NCBI GenBank assembly: GCA_041743975.1
Contig: JBGTLT010000176.1
Span: 5,613-69,612, forward strand
Length of the DNA: 64,000 bases
From: JTS-RE37 sp041743975
GTDB taxonomy: Bacteria > Bacteroidota > Bacteroidia > Flavobacteriales > Flavobacteriaceae
Direction: 5' to 3'
Each line of letters begins with the position of its first letter. Positions within the stretch are counted from its first letter, which is position 1. Below, piece by piece: positions 36,567-46,649 of the stretch. The translations under genes were made by a program, and so were the position numbers. The notes under the pieces were generated by a model. That model had not been told where the DNA came from. It did not search any database and worked only from the letters and a program-made list of their open reading frames with translations.

Positions 36567-39500
36567 TCAGGCAACGGTTTCCCGGGAAACGGCAAAGGGT
36601 TGAAGGGCTTCCAATGCAATGTCCACGGATTTGATGTTATCAAATATCAGGAGCAACCGCAATCCGTTCCTGGTGTTTTTTTCTTTGATCTTACAGTGCT
36701 CCGGATGGGCCTGGACAAATTGAAGCAACCTTGTAAACCCCGGGCTTTGATAGTGATCAGATTCTTGATCCGCCAGAAAGTAGCCCAGGAGTTTCCCCTT
36801 TTTCATTACCACTTTTTCCAGCCCCATGCTATTGGCGATCCATTTGATCCGTACGGAATTCAGCAGATCTTCTACCTGTATGGGGAGTTCGCCGAACCGG
36901 TCAATAAGGCGGGCTTCATATTTTTGCAGACCCTCCTCCTCCCTGATGGTATTAAGTTCGGTGTACTGATTGAGTCGCTCTGTGATATTATTGATGTAGT
37001 CGTCCGGGAAAAGCAATTCAAAATCAGCGTCTATCTGTGTGTCTCTCACATAGTGTTTATGCCTGTGGCCTTCAACTTGTTCGTATAATTCCCTGAATTC
37101 ATTGTCCTTTAACTCATCAATCGCCTCAGACAGGATTTTCTGGTACGCTTCAAAACCAATCTCATTGATAAACCCGCTTTGCTCCCCTCCCAGCAGGTCG
37201 CCGGCTCCCCTGATCTCCAGGTCCTTCATGGCTATATTAAAACCGCTTCCCAGTTCGGTGAATTGTTCCAGGGCTTCAATCCTTTTACGGGCATCCTGTG
37301 TCATGATATCGTATGGGGGTGTTATGAAATAGCAAAATGCCTTTTTATTGCTCCGGCCGACCCGCCCGCGCATTTGGTGCAAGTCGCTTAACCCGAAATT
37401 ATTAGCATTGTTGATAAATATAGTATTGGCATTTGCAACATCGAGGCCGCTCTCTACAATAGTCGTGGATACCAATACGTCAAATGCCCCGTTCATAAAG
37501 GCAAGCATTAAAATTTCGAGCCTCTTGCCTTCCATCTGGCCATGCCCTATTCCCACTTTGGCATCGGGGACAAGCCGCTGTATCAAGCCGGCTACCTCTT
37601 TTATATTCTCAATGCGGTTGTGGATGAAAAACACCTGTCCTCCCCGCTGTATTTCATAACTGATGGCATCCCGTATTACCTCTTCATTCCACCGCATGAC
37701 CCTGCTCTCAATAGGATACCGGTTAGGGGGCGGGGTATTGATAACAGAGAGATCCCTTGCAGCCATCAGGCTGAATTGCAAGGTCCTTGGAATGGGTGTA
37801 GCGGTAAGTGTAAGGACGTCCACATTCTCTTTAATCGCCTTTAATTTATCTTTAACAGATACCCCGAACTTTTGTTCCTCGTCCACGATCAGCAACCCAA
37901 GGTCCCTGAATTTTACATTTTTATTAACCAACTGATGCGTCCCTATAATAATGTCAACCTTGCCGGAAGCCAGGCCATCAAGGGTCTCTTTTTTCTCTTT
38001 GGGTGTGCGGAAGCGGTTCAGGTAGTCAACGGTGACCGGCATATCTTTCAGCCGTTCGGTAAAGGTACGGTGATGCTGAAAGGCCAGGATGGTGGTCGGC
38101 ACAAGTACGGCTACCTGCTTCCCATTATCCACTGCCTTAAAGGCGGCCCGAATAGCCACCTCTGTTTTACCGAAGCCTACGTCCCCGCATACAAGCCTGT
38201 CCATAGGCCTTTCACTTTCCATATCCCTCTTGATATCTTCGGTGGCTGTTGTCTGGTCAGGGGTGTCTTCGTAGATAAAGGATGCCTCCAGTTCCAGTTG
38301 TAAATAACTGTCAGGGGCATATTGCAATCCCTTTTCCAACCTTCTTTTGGCGTAGACTTTGATGAGGTCGAAGGCGATCTGCTTCACCCGGGATTTGGTC
38401 TTTTGCTTCAGTTTTTTCCAGGCAGCGGAACCCAGTTTATAAATTTTAGGTACGGCCCCGTCCTTTCCATTGAATTTCGAAATTTTATGGAGCGAATGAA
38501 TGCTGACGTATAAAATGTCACGGTCGCCATAGACCAATTTGATGGCCTCCTGCCGTTTTCCTTCCACATCAATATTCTGAAGCCCCCCGAATTTTCCAAT
38601 TCCGTGGTCTATATGGGTTACATAATCCCCGATTTCCAGCTTGTTGAATTCCTTAAGGGAGATAGCTTGTTTTTTGGCATACCCGTTTTTCAAATAGAAT
38701 TTATGGTATCGTTCAAAGATCTGGTGATCCGTATAACAGGCTATTTTCAGTTCAGGGGCAATAAAGCCTTCATAGAGGGGAAAAACAACGGTCTGGTAAT
38801 GTACATCCTTTTCTACCTCTTCGAATATATCGTGAAACCGTTTGGCCTGTTGTTCTGTAGAACAGCATATATAATTGGTATATCCCCGGGCATGGAATCC
38901 TTTGAGGTTGCTGATCAGCAAGTCGAATTTTTTATTGAAAGCTGGCTGGGGTTTGATCTCAAAGGTAATATCAGCGAAGTCTGCCTTATGGGGTAAGCCG
39001 CCTTTGCTGCCTGCCACCGGAACCAGGCCCCCCGACTTGTTCAACTGCACCCTTGTAAAGGAAGACAATTGCTGTTTGAGCAATTCAGAGGTAATGAAAA
39101 GAGCTTCCGGCCTGGAGTGTTTCAAGGTGGATGACATCCCTTCAAAGGCCTCCCTGGCCTTTTCAAAAAAGGAATCTATCCTCGAAAAGAGCAGTGCCTC
39201 GTTTTTGCTGAAGACCAGGGTAGACGGGGATATATACTGCAGGAAACTTTCGCGGATGTCCTGCTGGGATTTATTTTCAACATTTGGGATAATGCTTATT
39301 TTCTTTACGGTATCCGTGGATAGCTGGGATTCCACATCAAAGGTCCTCAGGCTATCTACTTCATCCCCAAAAAACTCTATCCGGTAGGGTTCATTGTGGG
39401 AAAATGAAAAGACGTCCACTATCCCTCCCCTTACCGAAAACTCACCGGGCTCTGTAACAAAGTCCACACGGTGAAAATGGTATTCAAAAAGCACTTCGTT

Positions 39501-39968
39501 CAGAAAATCAAGGGAGAGGGTGTCCCCGATTTTTATTTTCAGGGTATTTCTATCCAATTCCTTCCTGGTGACTACCATTTCGAAAAGCGCATCGGGATAG
39601 GTGATGATCAGCGCTGGTTTTTTCCTGGAATTGATCCGGTTCAAAACTTCGGCGCGGAGCAATACATTTGCATTGTCCGTTTCCTCAACCTGATAGGGCC
39701 GCCGGTAACTTCCCGGATAGAACAACACGTCTTTTTCGCCCACCATCAGTTCCAGGTCATTGAGGTGGTAAGCTGCTTCCTCCTTATCGTTGAGGATCAC
39801 CATAAAAGGTGTTTTCAAATCTTTAAAAGCTGCGGCAAGGGCGAAGGAAAGTGCGGAACCTGTCAGGCCGTTTATGGAAATATCTCTTTGGGAAGAGGAA
39901 AGGGTATCCTGCAGTTTCCGGAGTTGCGGAGACTGTGAGAACAGTTGCTGGATTGCAATTTGGGTCAA
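36567..39968 (-). CDS. mfd: Transcription-repair coupling factor Mfd
   Basis: About 1133 residues. Mfd removes stalled RNA polymerase and recruits UvrA to transcribed-strand damage. Features in order: UvrB-like N-terminal modules, RNAP-interacting domain (IGDYVTHIDHGIGKFGG), helicase motor with Walker A GDVGFGKTEVA and DEEQ box, motif QMRGRVGRSNKKAF, and the C-terminal TRCF domain. A start at TTG 39986 would lie inside the promoter's -7 element, so the TTG at 39968 is preferred (first residues MTQIAIQQLF). There is no ATG choice in the first 60 codons. Confidence 0.9.
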   Translation of the reverse strand: MTQIAIQQLFSQSPQLRKLQDTLSSSQRDISINGLTGSALSFALAAAFKDLKTPFMVILNDKEEAAYHLNDLELMVGEKDVLFYPGSYRRPYQVEETDNANVLLRAEVLNRINSRKKPALIITYPDALFEMVVTRKELDRNTLKIKIGDTLSLDFLNEVLFEYHFHRVDFVTEPGEFSVRGGIVDVFSFSHNEPYRIEFFGDEVDSLRTFDVESQLSTDTVKKISIIPNVENKSQQDIRESFLQYISPSTLVFSKNEALLFSRIDSFFEKAREAFEGMSSTLKHSRPEALFITSELLKQQLSSFTRVQLNKSGGLVPVAGSKGGLPHKADFADITFEIKPQPAFNKKFDLLISNLKGFHARGYTNYICCSTEQQAKRFHDIFEEVEKDVHYQTVVFPLYEGFIAPELKIACYTDHQIFERYHKFYLKNGYAKKQAISLKEFNKLEIGDYVTHIDHGIGKFGGLQNIDVEGKRQEAIKLVYGDRDILYVSIHSLHKISKFNGKDGAVPKIYKLGSAAWKKLKQKTKSRVKQIAFDLIKVYAKRRLEKGLQYAPDSYLQLELEASFIYEDTPDQTTATEDIKRDMESERPMDRLVCGDVGFGKTEVAIRAAFKAVDNGKQVAVLVPTTILAFQHHRTFTERLKDMPVTVDYLNRFRTPKEKKETLDGLASGKVDIIIGTHQLVNKNVKFRDLGLLIVDEEQKFGVSVKDKLKAIKENVDVLTLTATPIPRTLQFSLMAARDLSVINTPPPNRYPIESRVMRWNEEVIRDAISYEIQRGGQVFFIHNRIENIKEVAGLIQRLVPDAKVGIGHGQMEGKRLEILMLAFMNGAFDVLVSTTIVESGLDVANANTIFINNANNFGLSDLHQMRGRVGRSNKKAFCYFITPPYDIMTQDARKRIEALEQFTELGSGFNIAMKDLEIRGAGDLLGGEQSGFINEIGFEAYQKILSEAIDELKDNEFRELYEQVEGHRHKHYVRDTQIDADFELLFPDDYINNITERLNQYTELNTIREEEGLQKYEARLIDRFGELPIQVEDLLNSVRIKWIANSMGLEKVVMKKGKLLGYFLADQESDHYQSPGFTRLLQFVQAHPEHCKIKEKNTRNGLRLLLIFDNIKSVDIALEALQPFAVSRETVA

Positions 39969-39983
39969 CCGTAAAAATTTGTG

Positions 39984-40014
39984 CAAATATAAGGTCTGAT
40001 TGAGGTTCCCCCAA
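39984..40014 (-). promoter_or_regulatory. mfd promoter
   Basis: Read on the minus strand: TTG at 40014-40012, 20 nt, then TATATTTG at 39991-39984. This is a full match to the Bacteroidota consensus. It overlaps the TTG at 39986, so translation must start downstream. Confidence 0.8.
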
Positions 40015-40022
40015 GCAATGCC

Positions 40023-40655
40023 TTAAATTTTTATCACAGTTGCATCCGCGATGGCAAAGGCTTCATCGTCCTGTTCCATTTCAAATACATGGGTGCCGGT
40101 GAAGGCCCCGAAAGCGGGAAGTATCAGTTGCATTTTCCGAAGGTAAAAACACGGCAGCCTCAGGGATTGCCTGCCCTTGCCCCTGAGTGTGACCGCAGGA
40201 TGCATGTGGCCTGAGAAATTATAGAAGCCTGTCCGTTCTTCCGGATGGTGCGTTAGCAGGAATCCCTGCAGCTCCCACTCATGGACCACTTTAATGCCCA
40301 GTGCCTGATACTTCAGGGGGGAAATGATGTCGTGGTTCCCGGATACAAGGATGATCTCCAGGTTGGAACTTTGAACCCAGGATTCAAAAAATGCCCATTC
40401 ACCGTTGAGGTAGGAATGAAACAGGTCTCCCAGGAAACATATCTTTTTCGGGTTGAAAAAAGCCATTGTTTCGCCCAGCATTTCAAAATTTCGCCTGATG
40501 GCGGATACAGGGACCGCAGCCCCGAATTTCCGGAAATGCGATACCTTCCCAAGGTGCACATCACTAATCAGCAACAAGGATTGCTGCGGCCAGTAGATGG
40601 CACCGGAAGGGTGCAGAATAAATTGTTGGTCCTGTAGGCTGATCGTCCGGGTCAT
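40023..40655 (-). CDS. pdeM: Ligase-associated endonuclease PdeM
   Basis: 210 residues of the calcineurin-like metallophosphoesterase family. Metal-binding blocks are all present: LLISDVHLGKVSHF, FLGDLFHS, LVSGNHD, LTHHPE and FSGHMHP. It is the fourth member of the ligase-associated DNA damage response set and lies directly after the helicase gene (48 bp). It probably cuts damaged DNA ends; the exact substrate is not known from sequence. Confidence 0.9.
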   Translation of the reverse strand: MTRTISLQDQQFILHPSGAIYWPQQSLLLISDVHLGKVSHFRKFGAAVPVSAIRRNFEMLGETMAFFNPKKICFLGDLFHSYLNGEWAFFESWVQSSNLEIILVSGNHDIISPLKYQALGIKVVHEWELQGFLLTHHPEERTGFYNFSGHMHPAVTLRGKGRQSLRLPCFYLRKMQLILPAFGAFTGTHVFEMEQDDEAFAIADATVIKI

Positions 40656-40703
40656 GTGCCAAAGGTAAACAGACGAAAGTGGTTTTCAAAATGTGTTGCA
40701 ATA

Positions 40704-43187
40704 CTATCGACGCGTTAATTTTGCCGTCATCCTCCGGATCCTGTCCGCTAGTTTTTCACTCGATAATGTTTCACGCAACCTGTCGGTGATGATTGGGAAG
40801 GAGAAGGGAGTGGGATTTTTACAGTCCTTCCACACGATTTCCTGCCCGGCTATCCTTTCCAGCGCAAGGCGTAACCGGCCTTCTTCGAGCTGATGTTCAA
40901 AGGTTTCCCTGAAAGCCTGTCGGAACAAAAGATTATCGGGTTCATATTCCCGGAAAACATCGAAGAGTAGTTGGGAGCCGCTCTGCAAATGTTTCATTTT
41001 AATATTTTTCGCCGGATACCCTGTAAAGACCATTCCACTGATGACGGCAATATCCCTGAATTTCCGGCGGGCCATTTCCGTTGCATTCAGGCTTTTTTGG
41101 AGGTCATCAAAAAGGTACTCCACTGTGAACAGCTCATTGTCCAGTACCTGTTGCATGTCCAATTCCTTATCGGATAACAGTTCAAACCCGTAATCATTGA
41201 ATGCGAGTGAAAAGGTAATCGGTGCCAGGAGGCTTATCCGGTAACTCAAGAGACTCCCCATTGCTTCATGGACAAACCGTCCTTCAAAAGGGTAAAAGAT
41301 ATGGTGGTACCCGTCCTGGGTCTTAAAGGTCTCGATCAAAAACTGCCCGGGGTCCGGCACGATGCTTTCTTGTCTTTGCCTGTCAAAAAGGGGGGCTAAG
41401 GCTATGATCTCCGCCGAAGGTGCGGGCTTCCGTGGATTGTCCCCGGATGAGGTTGCTGCAGAATAGAGCTCCTGCCGCAGGAGTTCAGACATCCGGGCGG
41501 AGAGCGTTAGCCGCCCACCCATCCAGCTTGGGACCTTCCTCGTTTTTTTTGTTGAATTCCGCACGTGGACCTGCATTTCCTTCATCCTGATAAATTCGAG
41601 GTTCCTGCCGGCAAAGGTAAAGACATCACCGGGGCTTAGTTTGGATATAAAGGATTCCTCAATGGTGCCTATATATCCCCCTTTTTGATATCGAACCGTG
41701 AGGTTGGCATCCCCCACAATGGTGCCTATCTGGAACCTGTGGCGCATGGCGATCCCCTTGTTTGTTACCCTGAACCTTCCATCTGCTTCTACTACAACCT
41801 TTTTATATTCATCATAGGTCTGGAGGCTTTGACTTCCAAGTACAATAAAATTGAGGAGCCAATGCCATTCATCAAGGGTCATCGCCTGGTAACAGAACGT
41901 GCCCTGTACTTCCCGCCAGATATCATCCGGAAAGAAGCCGTCTGAAACCGCAAGGGTAATCAGGTATTGAACCAGGACATCAAAACTATTGAGGTACGGG
42001 ATGCGGTCTTCCACAGCTTGTTGTTTCACGGCCTGCTTTAAGGCGGAGGCTTCCACCAGTTCAATGGCATGGGTAGGCAGGAAATAGATCACACTCTCCT
42101 TACCCGGCCTGTGCCCGCTGCGGCCGGCACGTTGCAGGAACCGTGCTACCCCTTTGGGACCGCCGATTTGTACAACGGTTTCCACAGGGGCAAAATCCAC
42201 TCCCAAATCCAGGCTCGAGGTACACACCACCGCCCTGAGGCTTTCGTTCCGGATTGCTTGTTCCACCCAGATCCTGGTTTCCTTGTGGATACTCCCATGG
42301 TGCATTGCAATTTCCCCGGCATATTCAGGATGAGTGTCCAGGAGCTTCCGGAACCAGATCTCACATTGGCTGCGGGTGTTGGTGAAGAGGAGGGTTGTTT
42401 TGCTCTTATTGATAATGGGGATGACCTCTTCCAAGAGGCGCAGCCCTAAATGGCCCGTCCAGGGAAAGGTTTCCATTTCTTTTGGAATGATACTTATTAC
42501 GGTTATCTTTTTCCTGAGGTTGGCCTTGATCAGTGTAGAATTTTGCAAGGCGGCGGTTTGCGGGCCCATTAAGACTTCCCGTGCTTCTTCCAGGTTGCCG
42601 ATCGTAGCGGAGATCCCCCAGATCCTCATTTCCGGCGCAATTGCCTTCAGGCGGGAGAGTGCGAGTTCTACCTGTACTCCCCGTTTGGTCCCCAGTAGTT
42701 CGTGCCATTCATCAACTACTATAGCGGTGCAGTCCTTAAATATTTGATCATACCCTTTAGTTGCCAGCAAAAGGTGGAGGCTTTCCGGGGTGGTTATCAG
42801 GAGGTCCGGCATGGTTTTTCGTTGCGTGGCCCTTTCCCTGGAGGATGTATCACCTGTTCGGATACCGACGGTTAGTCCTGTTTCCAAATCCAGGGTAATA
42901 CGCTCTGCGGATTGCCTTATTTCCTGAGAAAGTGCGCGCAAAGGTGTGATCCAAATTGCTTTGATACCTTTGGGATGCCGGGTTTTATATTCCCGGTTAT
43001 TCCGGATATAATTCAGGACTATGGGGAACCATAGGGCATATGTTTTACCACTGCCGGTAGGGGCATTCAACAACCCGTGTTTTCCCTGGAGGAAGGCAGT
43101 CCATGTATCTTTCTGAAAGGGAAAAGGGGTCCATTTTTGCTGTTTGAACCAGGATATGGCGATCTCAAATAGCTGCTTTTGGGTCAT
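40704..43187 (-). CDS. Ligase-associated DEXH helicase (Lhr-type)
   Basis: About 827 residues from ATG 43187, which starts right after the ligase gene (19-bp gap); further in-frame ATGs at 43220 and 43262 would overlap it. Motifs: FPFQKDTWTAFLQGKHG, Walker A NAPTGSGKT, DEWHELLG box, GISATIGN and LQRAGRSGHRPG. It is a 3'-5' helicase of the Lhr family in the set described with ATP-dependent ligase and PdeM. Confidence 0.93.
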   Translation of the reverse strand: MTQKQLFEIAISWFKQQKWTPFPFQKDTWTAFLQGKHGLLNAPTGSGKTYALWFPIVLNYIRNNREYKTRHPKGIKAIWITPLRALSQEIRQSAERITLDLETGLTVGIRTGDTSSRERATQRKTMPDLLITTPESLHLLLATKGYDQIFKDCTAIVVDEWHELLGTKRGVQVELALSRLKAIAPEMRIWGISATIGNLEEAREVLMGPQTAALQNSTLIKANLRKKITVISIIPKEMETFPWTGHLGLRLLEEVIPIINKSKTTLLFTNTRSQCEIWFRKLLDTHPEYAGEIAMHHGSIHKETRIWVEQAIRNESLRAVVCTSSLDLGVDFAPVETVVQIGGPKGVARFLQRAGRSGHRPGKESVIYFLPTHAIELVEASALKQAVKQQAVEDRIPYLNSFDVLVQYLITLAVSDGFFPDDIWREVQGTFCYQAMTLDEWHWLLNFIVLGSQSLQTYDEYKKVVVEADGRFRVTNKGIAMRHRFQIGTIVGDANLTVRYQKGGYIGTIEESFISKLSPGDVFTFAGRNLEFIRMKEMQVHVRNSTKKTRKVPSWMGGRLTLSARMSELLRQELYSAATSSGDNPRKPAPSAEIIALAPLFDRQRQESIVPDPGQFLIETFKTQDGYHHIFYPFEGRFVHEAMGSLLSYRISLLAPITFSLAFNDYGFELLSDKELDMQQVLDNELFTVEYLFDDLQKSLNATEMARRKFRDIAVISGMVFTGYPAKNIKMKHLQSGSQLLFDVFREYEPDNLLFRQAFRETFEHQLEEGRLRLALERIAGQEIVWKDCKNPTPFSFPIITDRLRETLSSEKLADRIRRMTAKLTRR

Positions 43188-43206
43188 TCGTTGACCCGAA
43201 AGTGGA

Positions 43207-44895
43207 TCAGGATGTTGCATGCTTCTTGTCTTGAGTGGCTTTCCCTGTATTTTCAGAACCAACTGTAGCAGGAACCGGAATAAGAGCCTTCAGGTCTTCC
43301 AGCGTATTGGCGTCCTCAATCTTTTTATCCTTCCTCCAGCGGAGGATACGGGGAAACCGGGTGGCAATACCACTTTTGTGCCTTTTGGAGAAGGCGATCC
43401 CTTCAAAGGCGATCTCGAATACATGGTAGGGGGTTACGCTCCGTACCGGCCCGAAACGCTCCATGGTATTTCTTTTGATCCAGGCATCAACCTGCCGAAA
43501 TTCCGCATCCGTAAGGCCCGAATAGGCTTTGGCAAAGGTCACCAACTCCCGGGTTCCGTCTTCCGCGGTATCCCACAGCGCAAAAGTATAATCCGTAAAG
43601 AGGTTGCTGCGCCTGCCATGGCCGCGCATGGCATAGGTCAGGACGGCGTCAATGGTGAGGGGGGCCACCTTCCACTTCCACCAATCACCTTTTTTACGGC
43701 CAACCAGATATGGGGAGCCTTTGCGTTTGAACATCAGTCCTTCGCTCATGAATACTCTGGAAAGGCCCCTTTCATCAGCCACGGCTTCCCAGGTAGCAAA
43801 TTCCATGGCAGCGGATAATTGAAGCGGAATGAAATGCAGGTCTTCGGGATTGGTGGTTGCTGTAATGTTACGGATGAGGGTTACCAGGAATTTTCTTCGG
43901 GCCACATAGGGCAGGTGGCGGATATCCTGGCCTTCCCATTCCAGTAGGTCATACGCGATAAGCCGAACCGGTGCTTTCTTTAACAAGGCTTTGGAAACCG
44001 TTTTACGGCCAATGCGCGACTGCAGGTCGTTAAAGGTGCCTAATTTCCCGTGGGGAAAGGGCACTATCTCCCCGTCGATAACGGTACCATTGGGGATGCT
44101 TCCGATAAAAGCCTGGAATTCGGGATACTTATCCGTGACCAGTTCTTCCCCCCGGCTCCAGATAAAATGGAGGTCATTCCGGACAATCGCCTGGGATCGG
44201 ATTCCGTCCCATTTATGTTCAAAAGCCCATTCAGAGATATCGCCCAGGTACTCAGGATTGTTTTCAAGGGCATAGGCAAGATAAAAGGGATACGGTTTGG
44301 ACAGGGAATCGCTTTCCCGGGTTTCCATCACCAATTCCTGAAAACCAATAGTCGCCGGATCCCAGTTTCCCATAAGTTTGTGCGCCAGGATATCTTCATC
44401 AATGCCGGTAGCTTTCCCAAGTGAGCGTGTCATCAGTTTTTGGCTGATACCAATGCGGAATCCTCCTGTGATCAATTTCGTAAACACAAAGCGCTCATAA
44501 TAGTTCAGGTCTTTCCAATTTTCAAAAAGGTATTTTTTTTTGTCTTCCTCTGTTTTGGATTTCAGGCTGATCATTTCTTCCATAAAACGGCGGAGGCTTT
44601 TTTCAGTGCTTTTATTGGAAGCTGGAATGACCAGCGCGATGGTTTCGGCAAGATCCCCCACAATATGGTAGCTTTCTTCGAACAACCATAAGGGAATTGC
44701 TGCCAGTTCAGCTGACCAGGCCCTCAGGAGTGTGGTATTCACAGGCCTGGGAGGGCGACGATGCGACAAGATGGCAATGGCCCATACCTTATCACGGTCA
44801 TCGACTTTTGTGAAGTAATCGGCGAGCGCCTGCACCTTGTTATTGGTTTTATTGGTACTGTCAAGTTGTTTTATAAGCTCAGAAAAATGTTTCAT
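43207..44895 (-). CDS. ATP-dependent DNA ligase of the damage-response set
   Basis: 562 residues. The adenylated lysine is Lys228 in FEHKWDGIRSQ; VIDGEIVPF, ISSVSN-free middle, GLMFKRKGSPYL and DWWKWKV are the remaining nucleotidyltransferase motifs. An N-terminal helical domain of about 200 residues binds DNA. It seals nicks using ATP, in contrast to the NAD-dependent LigA. The exonuclease gene lies 21 bp upstream and the helicase downstream, so they form one operon. Confidence 0.93.
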   Translation of the reverse strand: MKHFSELIKQLDSTNKTNNKVQALADYFTKVDDRDKVWAIAILSHRRPPRPVNTTLLRAWSAELAAIPLWLFEESYHIVGDLAETIALVIPASNKSTEKSLRRFMEEMISLKSKTEEDKKKYLFENWKDLNYYERFVFTKLITGGFRIGISQKLMTRSLGKATGIDEDILAHKLMGNWDPATIGFQELVMETRESDSLSKPYPFYLAYALENNPEYLGDISEWAFEHKWDGIRSQAIVRNDLHFIWSRGEELVTDKYPEFQAFIGSIPNGTVIDGEIVPFPHGKLGTFNDLQSRIGRKTVSKALLKKAPVRLIAYDLLEWEGQDIRHLPYVARRKFLVTLIRNITATTNPEDLHFIPLQLSAAMEFATWEAVADERGLSRVFMSEGLMFKRKGSPYLVGRKKGDWWKWKVAPLTIDAVLTYAMRGHGRRSNLFTDYTFALWDTAEDGTRELVTFAKAYSGLTDAEFRQVDAWIKRNTMERFGPVRSVTPYHVFEIAFEGIAFSKRHKSGIATRFPRILRWRKDKKIEDANTLEDLKALIPVPATVGSENTGKATQDKKHATS

Positions 44896-44916
44896 AAAAA
44901 TTGCATTTGTACCCTG

Positions 44917-45978
44917 TTATACAGAAGGGCTTCCATTATCCTGCAGCGTACTGTTTTCAAGCTCCCTGTCCTCCCCGGATGGGGTTAATTCCTCGGATTC
45001 CCCTTCGTACTGTGTTTGCTCTGTCCTGGCGTCATATCCCTGTTCCCTTAAATACCGCGAAAATATTTCAGCATAGCCATGGGTGCAGATGATCTTTTCA
45101 GCCCCTGTTTCCCGGATGCTCCATAAAAGCCCCTGCCAGTCACAATGGTCACTTAGCACAAAGCCTTTGTCAACAGCCCTTCTCCTGCGGGCACCCCTGA
45201 AGGCCATCCATCCGCTGGCAGTGGCCGTAACGTAGGGGACCATTTTCCTGATCCAGGAACTGCCATGGGCACTTGGCGGGGCCAGGACCAGATGCCCCAA
45301 AAGATCCTGTTTCCGGGTTTCAGGGGTAATGCGTTGGGTAGGGGGGAACCGGACGAAAGGCCGTAAAACCTGCGTCATATTCTCCACTGCCCCGTGTGTA
45401 TAGATTTTACCAATAGTCGGATCTAGATGTTTCAGCAACCGCTGTGCCTTGCCCAGGGTATACCCAAACAGTACGGATGTTTTGCCCTCGGCCTGGTTTT
45501 CGGTCCACCAGGTATTGATATCCCTGAAAACTTCTTTCTGGGGCATCCATTTAAAGGCAGGCAGACCAAATGTGCATTCCGTAATGAAAGTATGGCACCG
45601 TACCACTTCATACGGGGTGGCAACCCCGTCATCCTCTGTTTTATAATCCCCGGAAAATACCCAAACCTCTCCTTTGTATGCCACCCTCACCTGGGAGGAA
45701 CCAATAATATGGCCTGCCGGGTGCAGGCTGAATGTAACCCCGTTAATCCTGAAGGTTTCACCCCAATCTTTCCCAGTTATGTCAATGGCCCCCAGGCGAT
45801 GGGATAGTATGGGTACATTCCGATGATGGGTAATGTAATGTTTGTTGCCCCAACGGCTGTGGTCTGAGTGCCCATGGGAAATAATAGCCCTGTCTACAGG
45901 ACGCCATGGGTCGAGGTACACATCCGCGATTTGGCAGTATATTCCATTTTCGGTAAATTCAAGAAGGGGTTTGACCAT
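44917..45978 (-). CDS. Ligase-associated DNA exonuclease (metallo-beta-lactamase fold)
   Basis: About 353 residues from ATG 45978 (ATG 45981 is adjacent; earlier frame extension to 46083 is unlikely). The metal motif ISHGHSDHSRWG, LHPAGHIIGSSQV, FSGDYKTEDD and HCDWQGLLWSIRETG are those of the beta-CASP/SNM1-type nuclease in the four-gene set. It likely trims DNA ends before ligation. It is the first gene of the operon, which runs exonuclease, ligase, helicase, PdeM. Confidence 0.92.
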   Translation of the reverse strand: MVKPLLEFTENGIYCQIADVYLDPWRPVDRAIISHGHSDHSRWGNKHYITHHRNVPILSHRLGAIDITGKDWGETFRINGVTFSLHPAGHIIGSSQVRVAYKGEVWVFSGDYKTEDDGVATPYEVVRCHTFITECTFGLPAFKWMPQKEVFRDINTWWTENQAEGKTSVLFGYTLGKAQRLLKHLDPTIGKIYTHGAVENMTQVLRPFVRFPPTQRITPETRKQDLLGHLVLAPPSAHGSSWIRKMVPYVTATASGWMAFRGARRRRAVDKGFVLSDHCDWQGLLWSIRETGAEKIICTHGYAEIFSRYLREQGYDARTEQTQYEGESEELTPSGEDRELENSTLQDNGSPSV

Positions 45979-46185
45979 CATGATGTTAATATACGATTTT
46001 CCCCCCTGCCCGGTTGCCAATGGGTTTCCCCAAGCATGGGCAGGTATGGTCCAATTCAAATTCCACATACCGGTTATTGCCATCGTTCTGAAGGAAAGCG
46101 GGAAGGGAAAGCCTAAAATAATCAGGGGATTGTAAAACTGGGAGCTCTAAAAAAATTATCTTTACCGAAATTAAATTACAAGATT

Positions 46186-46608
46186 ATGTCATTTATTGAT
46201 TTGTATGGGAATAATGAACACCATCATAATTTGGCACATTTTGCGGCCATGGCCACTCTGGCGGCTTCCGATGGTATAATTCACCCTGCAGAGCGTAAAT
46301 TATTGGATCAGTTCGCATACAAACTCGATATCACAACCGATGAGTACAAGGAGGTGATGAAAAAGGAGAATAAATACCCTATTAATCCTCCGCTGAGTTC
46401 TGAAAAGCGGTTGGAACGCTTATATGACCTCTTCCGGATTATTTTTGTGGACCATGACATAGACGAAGGAGAGATGCAGCTGATCCAGAAATATGCGATC
46501 GGACTGGGATTTTCCCCGGCAGCGGCCAGCAAGGTGATACAACGTTCCCTGGTCATATTCAGGGGACAGCTTGATTTTGATGATTATATGTACCTCATCA
46601 GGCATTGA
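46186..46608 (+). CDS. TerB-like protein
   Basis: 140 residues. The TerB-like helical domain is recognised from FAAMATLAASDGIIHPAERKLL and IIFVDHDIDEGEMQLIQKYA, which form the two acidic metal- or membrane-linked repeats. No other ter genes are near, so tellurite resistance is not implied; stand-alone TerB-like proteins are common and of unknown function. Divergent from the exonuclease operon. Confidence 0.8.
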   Translation: MSFIDLYGNNEHHHNLAHFAAMATLAASDGIIHPAERKLLDQFAYKLDITTDEYKEVMKKENKYPINPPLSSEKRLERLYDLFRIIFVDHDIDEGEMQLIQKYAIGLGFSPAAASKVIQRSLVIFRGQLDFDDYMYLIRH

Positions 46609-46649
46609 GAAAACCCGATGTCTGTTACTACGGGTAAATCAGCCTTAGC

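Noticed and set aside
38875..39387. Plus-strand open frame of 170 codons
   Set aside because: Antisense to mfd, without domain features.
46609..46649. Weak hairpin between TerB and fbp
   Set aside because: Only a five-base stem (ACCCG/CGGGT) with a long loop and no T-run.
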